From Manihot esculenta (Eukaryota; Streptophyta; Magnoliopsida; Malpighiales; Euphorbiaceae), in NCBI RefSeq assembly GCF_001659605.2, contig NC_035164.2, positions 7,243,622-7,307,621 of the forward strand: 64,000 bases of DNA. Reading direction: 5' to 3'. The notes under the pieces are model-generated. The model had not been told where the DNA came from. It worked only from the letters and a program-made list of their open reading frames with translations, and made no database searches. The translations under genes were made by a program, and so were the position numbers. Of the stretch, positions 56,901 through 64,000 are shown piece after piece. Each line of letters starts with the position of its first letter. Position 1 is the stretch's first letter.

Positions 56901-58234
56901 AGTTAGAGCAGCTCCCTGATGAAGTCTACATACAGCATGTCAGCACACCTGCTTTCAAGAAGATAAACACAGTACTGCAGGTGGAGCAGAGCCCAACTTG
57001 GATGACTCCATACTTGAGATACTTGGAAAAGGGCGAACTCTCCGAAGATAAAGTTGAAGCCAAAAAGATAGCAGCTCGAGCTGCCAATTACCAAGTAATA
57101 AGGGGAACTTTATACAGAAAAGGGAAATCCAGCCCATGGCTCCGGTGTGTAAGTCCGGAAGAAGCTGCAAAGGTAATGGAGGAAATACATAGAGGCCTAT
57201 GTAGGGCTCACGAGGGAGCAGGGACATTAGCTAACAAAATATTCAGGCAAGGATACTACTGGCCCACTGTTAAAAAAGAAGCAGAAGAGTTTGTCCGGAG
57301 GTGTGACGTATGTCAGAGATTTGCTAATGCCATCAGGACCCCTGCCACTCCTCAAGCAAGCATATCCAGTCCATGGCCTTTCTCACAATGGGGAATTGAC
57401 ATCCTGGGACCTTTCCCCAAGACTACGGGGCAAAGGAAATTCGTAGTGGTGGCTGTGGAATATTTTTCGAAATGGCCAGAGGCAGAAGCAATAGCCACAA
57501 TCACAGCTCGCAAGATGATAGATTTCGTATGGGGACATATCATCTGCAGATTTGGCATACCAAGAGTACTTATCTCAAACAACGGCAGACAATTTGACTG
57601 CAGCACTTTCAGAGCCTTCACGACGAACATGGGCATATGGCATAAGTTCTCCTCCGTGGCTCATCCTCAGACTAATGGCCAAACGGAAGTCACTAATAGA
57701 GCTATCCTTCAAGGATTAAAGAAACGGCTGAATGGCGCAAAGGAGAATTGGGCAGAAGAGCTCAATAGCACTCTATGGGCACTCCGAACCACTCCCAGAG
57801 CGCCCACTCAAGAAACCCCGTTTGCACTTGCTTACGGCACAGAGGCTGTAGTCCCAGTTGAATTGCAGATCCCCACTCATCGAGTTCAATTCGTTAGTGA
57901 GAACGCTAATGGGGACAAATTAAGGAGCAACCTAGATGCTCTTGAAGAAGTTAGGGAAGAAGCCCAAGTCCGAACTGCTGCTTATCAACAACGAGCAGCA
58001 AGATATTACAATCAAAAGGTCAGAGAAAGAAGCTTGAAGGTGGGAGACCTGACTTTAAGAAACCTGGAAGCTACTGGAAAAAGAGCAGCCGCAGGCAAAC
58101 TAGCACCGACCTGGGAAGGTCCATTCAAGGTGACAAAAGTGGTTAAGCCAGGGGTATACCGAATTGAAGATATGCAAGGAAACCCCGAGCCCCATGCTTG
58201 GAACATCCAGCACTTAAAAAGGTATTTTCCTTGA
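53954..58234 (+). CDS. pol of Tat element 2: protease, RT, two RNase H domains, integrase; integrase site altered
   Basis: A 1426-codon open frame; the first Met is not a natural start, since the frame is continuous with gag upstream. Domains: gag end with CQYHRTHGHDTNNC (about 54098-54140), protease VDDGSKVNLLPY (54518), RT with IDFTDLNKACPKDCYPLPD and YVDD at 55637-55648. A degenerate RNase H (LAASEQAVSAVLV) follows, then a second archaeal-type RNase H with LYVDGAS, AEYEAL, SDSQLV and NEEADLLSR all present. Integrase has the zinc site HRGLCRAHEGA / CDVCQRF, WGIDILGPF, and QTNGQTEV. At 57578-57580 the codon AAC gives SNNGRQFD where element 1 has SDNGRQFD, so a catalytic Asp is replaced by Asn. 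No chromodomain is present. Confidence 0.92.
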   Translation: MLPPWVPEKPTPLNAYRAEVLMAVQNKEFLQWPQPLKSEADQRNPDKYCQYHRTHGHDTNNCFQLIAEIERLIKRGHLKNFVKKPEGQRPQPGPAAQMPRRTGARPVNDGSSGTINMIVGGTGGRMNRRGKKRNREGETSNGEVMQIVEHSPMTIAFSSEDAQGIQMPHDDALVIEAVIHNFRVKKVLVDDGSKVNLLPYRVFQQMGIPEEQLVRDQSPIKGIGGAPVLVEGKVKLALTLGEAPKARTHHEVFLVVKLPLSYNAILGRPALFSFEAVTSIRYLALKFPTEGGVGMVRGSQEEARAVYLATVTEPNSTGEALDSEVLEVRDETKEARTEPVGELETFSLSEEETSKIFSLNAGLTKEQKGEAMALIRSHSPTFAWKPSDMPGIDPKVMTHQLNVLPEARPVKQKKRVVGREKQQATQEEVQKLEEAGFIREVMYPQWLANPVLVKKANGKYRMCIDFTDLNKACPKDCYPLPDINKMVDSTAGFDYMSSLDAMSGYHQIPMEKTDEEKTSFITEDGTYCYRAMPFGLRNAGATYQRLMNKIFKNQIGRNVEVYVDDMVVKSLTFQQHITDLREIFGVLDQYRMKLNPAKCAFFIRGGKFLGYMVSGKGIEPNPEKVEAILNMPEPTCIRDVQRLTGRVVALHRFMSRSAEKCLPFFKKLRKVPNFEWTEDCQKAFTELKEYLSSPHVLSSPIKGEELLIYLAASEQAVSAVLVRVEEGEQKPVFYVSKVLRDTEVRYSNIEKLAYALLLAVRKFKVYLEGHQGVVMTDQPLKKILRRPETSGWMLAWSVEISPYCLEYRPRTAIKSQALADFIAECSFNEEKEGSSSEIPNKEGEGELSQESSWKLYVDGASGSEGSGAGIILKGPEGFKVCYALQLEFKASNNVAEYEALVNGMLVALEIGVTDLEVNSDSQLVINQVTGIYQARDPIMQSYLDKVKTVEADLTSRGVITRFQRIPRDENEEADLLSRLTKEELEQLPDEVYIQHVSTPAFKKINTVLQVEQSPTWMTPYLRYLEKGELSEDKVEAKKIAARAANYQVIRGTLYRKGKSSPWLRCVSPEEAAKVMEEIHRGLCRAHEGAGTLANKIFRQGYYWPTVKKEAEEFVRRCDVCQRFANAIRTPATPQASISSPWPFSQWGIDILGPFPKTTGQRKFVVVAVEYFSKWPEAEAIATITARKMIDFVWGHIICRFGIPRVLISNNGRQFDCSTFRAFTTNMGIWHKFSSVAHPQTNGQTEVTNRAILQGLKKRLNGAKENWAEELNSTLWALRTTPRAPTQETPFALAYGTEAVVPVELQIPTHRVQFVSENANGDKLRSNLDALEEVREEAQVRTAAYQQRAARYYNQKVRERSLKVGDLTLRNLEATGKRAAAGKLAPTWEGPFKVTKVVKPGVYRIEDMQGNPEPHAWNIQHLKRYFP

Positions 58235-58450
58235 AATATTTGTAAAGAAAAAACATCGTATTTTGACAAATGTGAATAAATGAAAATTGTTTATACAATA
58301 TGATTATCTTTGTGAAAAAACATTTTTCATGATAAAGAAAAGAACAGGGCTCAGAAAGATCCCTCGCAAACAAGACCTCAGTTAGGCACAAAAACCAGCT
58401 GAGATGACGAAGCGATAGTAAGGCCAATGAGCCTGAATTTTGTACAAACA

Positions 58451-59210
58451 ACCGACGAGGCCCCGAGGTCGTCCCGGAAATTCAAAGAAAAAACAGGATC
58501 CCGTAAGATCTCCTGGAAACAAAAACAACCGGCGAGGCCCCGAGGTCGTCCCGGAAATTCAAAGAAAAAACAAGATCCCGTAAGATCTCTTGGAAACAAA
58601 AACAACCGGCGAGGCCCCGAGGTCGTCCCGGAAATTCAAAGAAAAAACAGGATCCCGTAAGATCTCCTGGAAACAAAAACAACCGGCGAGGCCCCGAGGT
58701 CGTCCCGGAAATTCAAAGAAAAAACAGGATCCCGTAAGATCTCCTGGAAACAAAAACAACCGGCGAGGCCCCGAGGTCGTCCCGGAAATTCAAAGAAAAA
58801 ACAGGATCCCGTAAGATCTCCTGGAAACAAAAACAACCGGCGAGGCCCCGAGGTCGTCCCGGAAATTCAAAGAAAAACAGGATCCCGTAAGATCTCCTGG
58901 AGACAAAAAACAACCGGCGAGGCCCCGAGGTCGTCCCGGAAATTCAAAGAAAAAACAGGATCCCGTAAGATCTCCTGGAAACAAAAACAACCGGCGAGGC
59001 CCCGAGGTCGTCCCGGAAATTCAAAGAAAAAACAGGATCCCGTAAGATCTCCTGGAAACAAAAACAACCGGCGAGGCCCCGAGGTCGTCCCGAAAATTCA
59101 AAGAAAAACAGGATCCCGTAAGATCTCCTGGAGACAAAAAACTACCGGCGAGGCCCCGAGGTCGTCCCGGAAAGAAAACCAGGATCCCGTAAGATCTCCT
59201 AGAATCGAAA
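58451..59210. repeat. 77-bp tandem array, about ten copies
   Basis: Units start at 58451, 58528, 58605, 58682 and so on. They read ACCGGCGAGGCCCCGAGGTC, GTCCCGGAAATTCAAAG, AAAAACAGGATCCCG, TAAGATCTCCTGGAAAC. Most copies are nearly identical; two have one-base gaps and a GGAGAC variant (58900 and 59130). Open frames across it shift by 77 bp and are artefacts. It sits between integrase and the antisense gene, like the 117-bp array of element 1, with which it shares only GATCCCG / CTCC-type words. Confidence 0.95.
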
Positions 59211-59772
59211 ATAGGTCGGTAAAGGACTTAAGAGCCTCCCGAAAAAAAAAAAAAAAAAAAAAAGGGCCGAGCTCCCAGCTCGAACAGACTTATATCCTTA
59301 CAATACTCAAGGTCGAGCTCCCAGCTCGGACCGATGTCCACAAAGGCCCAAGACCGAGCTCTCAGCTCAGGTTGGCTCATATCCTTAAGGGATCAAGATA
59401 CGAAGGCCAAAGAGAAAGGCCGAGCTCTCTCCATAGCAGGACTCATAAATGACGATATCCTTAGGAGGATAAAAAGGCTATAATCAAAGCCTAAATTACA
59501 ACCTAAATCAGTTTATCTGAAACAAATATACGAAGTTACAACAAAGAAAGCAGGACTAAAAGCCAAAAACTGACATGATAGTTGTCATTAAAAAGGTACG
59601 AGACTTGATCTCTCAGATTATCAGCTAAGAGCTGAGCTCGCAACTTAAGCTTAATTCAGAGCTTCTGAATGAAAATATGTAGTTTACATCACAAATACGA
59701 AGAGTAGAGATAAATGTCAAGAAATATGAAAAACAAGAAGGAAACTAATATTTCATTAATGACTATTACAAT
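59211..59772. other. Spacer between the tandem array and the antisense gene
   Basis: An A20-type homopolymer at 59246-59263, then GAGCTCCCAGCTCG repeats (59268-59360) and AT-richer sequence to the stop codon of the antisense gene. It should contain that gene's 3' untranslated region; no poly(A) signal can be singled out with confidence. Confidence 0.5.
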
Positions 59773-61050
59773 TTATTTCTCCGGCGAGGAAGAAGGATAA
59801 ATAGTCCTTAAAGGACTTACATCAGTAAGTACACCCTCGCCTGCATTATCTCTATTTACAGCCACCCCCGAAGGAAGCTCGGTGTCCCTGGGGCCAGAGC
59901 TCTCAACATTAATAGTAGGGGCAACTTCTGACCTAAGGTGGAGGCCGTCCTTCTCAGAATCAAGATCATCTTCCTCCGACCCTACCTCGGATTCCTCTGA
60001 CGAAGACTCAGATGGCCGGTCTATGTTCCTCCGAGAATCTCCTCGGGGCAAAGGGAAATCATCCTCCCCGTATAGCACTGACTCGCCATCTGAGTCCACT
60101 TCGCGCCTACGAAGCTCGGCCAAAGGAATATCAGGAGCCTGTCTAGCTTCTCTTAAACCGCGATTGTAGCCAGTTACATACATGCGGTAGGCCTTATCAA
60201 GGATAGCCTTTTTCATCTCACCAGAAGCTTTATACTCATCAAGATGTTCTTCACAAGCCTCAGCTACAAATTCCTTAAACTCAGAAGAGTCTTTGTAGTC
60301 CTGAAGATGAGCTTCACAGGCCTGATCAATTTTAACCTTCAGCTCATCAGACTCCTGATACTCCGCTATATACTGTTCACGCTTCAGCTGAGCCTTCCCT
60401 TCGGCATACTTTACCACCTCAAGCAGGGCTAAACATTTACGTTCCAAAGCCCTGACTTCATTTTTCAGCTGTTGTTGGCGAAGCTTGAACTCTTCAGCCG
60501 ATGAAGACAGATCTTTGATACGTTCAGAACTTGTGCCCAATTCCTGCTCAAGGACCTCCACCCGGGCTAGGGCACTTTCCTTCTGAGCCTTCACCTCACT
60601 CAGGTGAGCTTGAAGCCCCTCAAAATCAGCCTTTAAGGCCTCATGTTGGCGCTGGACCTCAGCCCTTTGGCTTACAGCCTCATCCCTCTCCTGAAGGGCC
60701 GTCGTCATAGAGGACAGCTGTTTTACAACCTCTACACAACGAGTTTCCACTTCAGCTGCCCTCTCATCAGACTCCTGGAGAACTCTGCGAGTACGAGACA
60801 GCTCTGACTCCAGGGATTTGCTATGCTCTGCCGCCTCAACTGCTTTGTCCTCAGCTCTTTTAGAGGCCTCCAGGGAAGAATGCAACTCCACTCGGAGAGA
60901 CTGGACCTGCTCCCGGGCGGCTGCCAGGTGGCCCCTCGCGTCGCTGGTGGCAGTCAGGTTCTCATCGCGACGCGCTTCCTCGATCCGGCGGTCCACGGAC
61001 TCCCGGAGAGAGAGGTCACGGGCATCCACCTCCATAACCAGGCCTAACAC
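59773..61050 (-). CDS. Antisense gene (aORF) of Tat element 2, exon 3: coiled-coil domain
   Basis: Last exon of the antisense gene: acceptor GTACTAG, then GTG TTA GGC, in phase 0 after exon 2. 425 residues before the stop. From about residue 10 to 230 it is rich in Glu, Arg, Ala, Leu and Gln with a heptad-like pattern (ARRDENL, REQVQSLRVELHSSL, LSRTRRVLQESDERAAEVE), i.e. a long coiled coil. It is followed by repeats of EF.AEACEEHLDEYK type and an acidic Ser-rich tail (SSEESEVGSEEDDLDSE). No stop or shift is seen. A role as a multimerising or scaffold part is inference. Confidence 0.8.
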   Translation of the reverse strand: MLGLVMEVDARDLSLRESVDRRIEEARRDENLTATSDARGHLAAAREQVQSLRVELHSSLEASKRAEDKAVEAAEHSKSLESELSRTRRVLQESDERAAEVETRCVEVVKQLSSMTTALQERDEAVSQRAEVQRQHEALKADFEGLQAHLSEVKAQKESALARVEVLEQELGTSSERIKDLSSSAEEFKLRQQQLKNEVRALERKCLALLEVVKYAEGKAQLKREQYIAEYQESDELKVKIDQACEAHLQDYKDSSEFKEFVAEACEEHLDEYKASGEMKKAILDKAYRMYVTGYNRGLREARQAPDIPLAELRRREVDSDGESVLYGEDDFPLPRGDSRRNIDRPSESSSEESEVGSEEDDLDSEKDGLHLRSEVAPTINVESSGPRDTELPSGVAVNRDNAGEGVLTDVSPLRTIYPSSSPEK

Positions 61051-61120
61051 CTAGTACGGAAGAACAATTGTCAAGAAAAGAAACAAAGCAAACTCAAAGA
61101 GAGGTGAAAAAATAACTTAC

Positions 61121-62070
61121 CATCAGCAGCATTTCTCCAATCGTGGATCCGAGCTCCTCATGAGAGCGAGATTGGAAGGACACCTGCTCCTTGGTAGAAC
61201 TGGCCAAGTGACCAGTCAGGGCCAGAAGACGAGGATCCGAAGCCTCTGTTATCCCGCCGAACATCCGTTCCCGGAGAAGTGCGGCAACAGCGGAGGCCGG
61301 AGACTCCGAGGAAAGGCTTGACAAGTCCAGAATGTTGTCAGTAGGGGACGACGAAGGAACAGCAGAAACACCCTTCCCTTTCCCCATGGGAGGAAGAGGT
61401 GCGGAAGGACCCATAGCAGTACGGGATTTCTTCCGAGCAGGAGATGGGACAGGCGTTCCAGCAGGGGTCGGACGCTTGCCCCCAGTCTTGGAGGGGACAC
61501 CCTCAGATCCCTCAGGTTCAGTCCTCACAGGGGCAGGGGCACCTTCACCAGAAACCTTCGGGCTTTGATCCTCTAGGAGGATGATCTCCATCCCTGTCCC
61601 AGCGATCTCCTTATCTTCAACAGGGGACTTAAATTTCCCCCCTAACACCTCCTCAGTAGAATGAACGGCACCCTGCCCCACTTGTTCAGTAGCTTGAGTC
61701 TGCTCCACAACAGCTAGGGAAGCTTCCCTCACGACCTCTAAGGAGGCTGGAACGGATCTAAACCCTTCAGCAGGCGTCGAGGTCGAGCTCGACCCACCAT
61801 GGCTAGATGACCGAGCTGGTTGGGTGCGGCGAGAGCTCGGCTTGGAAGTTCGAGAAGAGGCTTTGACGGGAGGTCGGCTGATCTTCTTGGAGGAAGCGGC
61901 CTGAGCCAGCTCTGCAGCAATCTCAGTTACAGAACGCCCATCCCCAAAGGCGTCAAAAATGGCATGCATGTTCTCCCGAGACAGGTCAAAATTCTTGGGG
62001 AATTTGATGCCCTCCATTCTAACCTCAGAAGCTTCAAGAAACAAGAAGTTATAAAGAGTCAGCATACTTC
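61121..62070 (-). CDS. Antisense gene (aORF) of Tat element 2, exon 2: low-complexity linker
   Basis: Acceptor ATATCAG at 62071-62072, donor GTAAGT at 61119-61120. The 950 nt enter in phase 1 and leave in phase 0. It encodes a short conserved start (SMLTLYNFLFLEASEVRMEG, NFDLSRENMHAIFDAFG) and then a Ser/Pro/Lys/Arg-rich linker with SSRTSKPSSRRTQP and PARKKSRTAMG. The latter basic cluster could act as a nuclear localisation signal (inference). No known catalytic domain is visible. Confidence 0.78.
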
Positions 62071-62120
62071 CTGATATCATGAGCAAAGAAGAAACAGAAT
62101 AGCCGGACAAAGCACTATAC

Positions 62121-62814
62121 CCGTGTCCCGGATATCCCTAAGGTTGGACGCAAACATACACTTCTCGACATCATACTTCCTCTCAACGGAAGTCAGTCGA
62201 AGCAGCCCGACCTGCTCAATAAGACTCAATTCGGGCAGATCGTTGCAGCCCGGAAAGATCTCCCCCCACCTTAGGTCCACATCCCATGATCGGCAGGACT
62301 CTAATTTCAACTCCGCCACAAGGAAATTCTCTACCCATCCCTTTATAGAATCCTTGTAGCCCGTAAGAAGAGACAGCCCATTACGGGGGGAAAAGTAATA
62401 GAAGTTTTGCTTCGCCCTAACCAGGCGGAAAAAAGTGACAAACAGACAGGCCGTAGGGGCGAAACCCCAACCCAGACAGATAGACTCGAAACAGGACATG
62501 AACAAAATGGAATTTGGGGATAACATTTGAGGAGTTACCCCAAAGTATTCAAACACCTCAACAAAGAAAGGGGTAAAAGGAAGCGGTAGACCAAATTCTC
62601 TCTGCTTCAGGAAAAACACTATGCTACGAACCTCTTGGGGATCCACTAAACCAAGTGGGCAAGGGTAAGGAAGAACTATCCTCTCATTCGGAAGAGGTGC
62701 TCGAATAAGATACAACGGAGTATCTAAAAGCCTCCGGGAAATGTGATTAGTTATGTTGGAAGGGGTAATATGCGACTCAAGATCAAAAACATCAGGAAGC
62801 TTTAAACTTGCCAT
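62121..62814 (-). CDS. Antisense gene (aORF) of Tat element 2, exon 1: plant gypsy-type transposon domain
   Basis: ATG 62814 (MASLKLPDVFDLESHITPS) is chosen because element 1 also has ATG there, and both leaders contain CTTCC directly before it; an in-frame ATG at 62895 has no such support. The 231 residues include DTPLYLIRAPLPNERIVLP, FPFTPFFVEVFEYFGVTP and SILFMSCFESICLGWG, then F..RNGLSLLTGYKDSIKGW. I recognise this as the domain annotated in plants as putative gypsy-type transposon / Transposase_28. It is common in plant genomes as part of Tat antisense genes; its biochemical role is unknown. The exon ends in phase 1 at GTATAG (62119-62120), an acceptable donor. The modelled protein of three exons is 973 residues. 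Confidence 0.82.
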
Positions 62815-64000
62815 GGAAGAACAAGGAAGCGTACCTGAGAACACGATGGGATGAAAAAAGAGACGTAGAAGGAATTGCAGGAAGACAGAGAGCAACCAAG
62901 AGCTAGTTCTTCAAAAGACAGAAGGAATTCGAAAAGAAAGAAAGAAAGGCTATTATGAGGCAAAGCGCTGATACTGAACAGTTTTGTCTTGGAGCGGCGC
63001 GATCATTAATTGTTCTCGAAGTTTACCCTCTCGACGGTTAGGAAATAACCGGCCAGACGGTAAAGGGGCAAAAGGATGATCGCTGGGCTTCTCTACATCT
63101 ATCAAGGGCCAAGTATACGATGACAGTCCATCATTTAAAAGCCCATTCGCCATTCACATAATACAGGCCCAACTCATCAGTCAGAGCAACTTAGCCTACT
63201 ACTTTACCATCCCTATGGTAAATGCCGAGGAAACAGAGAGGCAAGTCATGAAAAGACTCAAAAGTACAAGCAAATGGGAGCATGATAAAGGTCAGACTTG
63301 CGCATCACTTAAAAAGTTATAAGATTTGATTTACCGCTACTAAACAAAGGGTGGGAGATCGGAAAGAGGCGCCAAAAGCACCTCGGAGTCATACAAAGCT
63401 GAGAGCTTAGAGTTCAACTCATCAAAAGCCGAGCTCAGAGGTCGGATTAGTCCAGCTCAGACAGCATGACTTGAGAGCTCGGCCAGCTAAAGGAAACTCA
63501 GAGCTCATTTCACTAAGCAAAGATAGAACTCTCAGGTCGGTCAATTCAGCTCGGACAACATGACCTGAGAGCCCGATCGGATGAAGGAGACTCAAAGCTC
63601 AATTCATCGAAGTAAAGACCGAGCTCACAGGTCGGTCAGACAGTCCAGTTCGAAAACTTGGAAGCCCAGTTGACTAAGTGGATCCGGAGTTCAACTCATC
63701 AGAGCTCGCAGATAGGTTAGATTAGCTCGGGAAAAAGCAGGACAGAGCTCAGTTGGTTAAAATTATAAGGCGAGCAATCTAAAGTATTTCACACATGATA
63801 AAAGAAGAACAGCTTAAGCATGAGAGCAGAACAAGAACTTCATTAAAAGAAAAGCACATTACAGCACGTTACAAAGGCCTACGCTACGGGATGAAAGACT
63901 ATCCTTAAAGAATTTACATATCCAGATACTTCCTCATCTACGACTATCACCTACCCTACTATTCTAGTCTTCAGCTCGGAGGACTTCTCGTAGCTCGGAA
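62815..64000. other. Upstream region of the antisense gene, internal to Tat element 2
   Basis: 62900-63100 matches (inverted) 9600-9890 of element 1 and is the likely promoter and leader of the antisense gene. 63400-63780 is a degenerate array of GAGCTC / GGTCGG / CAGCTCGGAC words with spacing near 60-80 bp. No gene is seen to the window end. Confidence 0.55.

Larger units (their letters stand above)
52085..64000 (+). mobile_element. Ogre/Tat-type Ty3/gypsy retrotransposon 2, cut by the window end
   Basis: 5' LTR 52085-52580, primer site 52582, gag 52659-53899, pol 53954-58234 on the plus strand, a 77-bp tandem array (58451-59210), and an intact antisense gene on the minus strand (62814-59773). 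No 3' LTR appears before 64000, so the element exceeds 11.9 kb. CATGT (52080-52084) precedes the LTR and should recur after the 3' LTR. Two RNase H domains and an antisense gene downstream of integrase place it with the Tat group. It belongs to a sister family of element 1: proteins are closely similar, but LTRs and tandem arrays differ. Confidence 0.93.

Noticed and set aside
58427..59067. Chain of overlapping 66-77 residue frames, possible repeat protein
   Set aside because: They step by exactly 77 bp along the tandem array, on both strands. 77 is not a multiple of three, so no single protein results.

Overview
The window is nuclear DNA of a flowering plant. It has AT-rich intergenic DNA, GT-AG introns (two of them flanking very small exons), receptor-like kinases of the plant-specific LRK10L (rust resistance kinase Lr10-like) family, and about 40 kb of LTR retrotransposon sequence. 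A woody dicot of the spurge family (cassava or rubber type) is my guess from general resemblance only. No bacterial, organellar or RNA genes were recognised.

Layout. 1-2960: a probable solo LTR (95-1527) carrying a 112-bp tandem repeat, then a decayed retrotransposon gag split by a small hAT-type MITE. 5130-18237, minus strand: an LRK10L gene in three exons whose first intron holds a 9.94-kb Ogre/Tat-type Ty3/gypsy element (7521-17464, duplication AAAGT). 20450-32445: a decayed 12-kb Tekay-type chromovirus (duplication TAAAA) whose right LTR contains a solo LTR of a related family in the opposite orientation. 32450-41550: AT-rich DNA with a fragment of a Tat LTR, a diverged ~1.2-kb segmental duplication and a clean Tat-type solo LTR (40428-40914, duplication CATTT) in one copy only. 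41553-43666, plus strand: a second LRK10L gene, intact except for one frameshift in its first exon. 44347-50155: LINE and Copia relics, ending in a fragment of a third LRK10L gene (intron plus 30-nt mini-exon). 51041-52068: a Mutator-like non-autonomous element. 52085-64000: a second Ogre/Tat element whose 3' LTR lies beyond the window.

The most notable object is in that last element. Opposite its gag-pol strand, downstream of integrase, lies an uninterrupted three-exon antisense gene (62814-59773, 973 codons) with good splice sites and matching phases. Its own gag has a frameshift and a stop, and its integrase has lost a catalytic Asp. The first Tat element keeps only the start of the same antisense gene. 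Both carry family-specific tandem arrays (77 bp and ~117 bp) between pol and this gene.

The two LRK10L genes encode membrane receptors: signal peptide, GUB_WAK extracellular domain, one membrane segment partly encoded by a mini-exon, and a non-RD kinase. Together with the third fragment and the repeated blocks around them, they suggest a receptor-kinase cluster eroded by transposon insertion.
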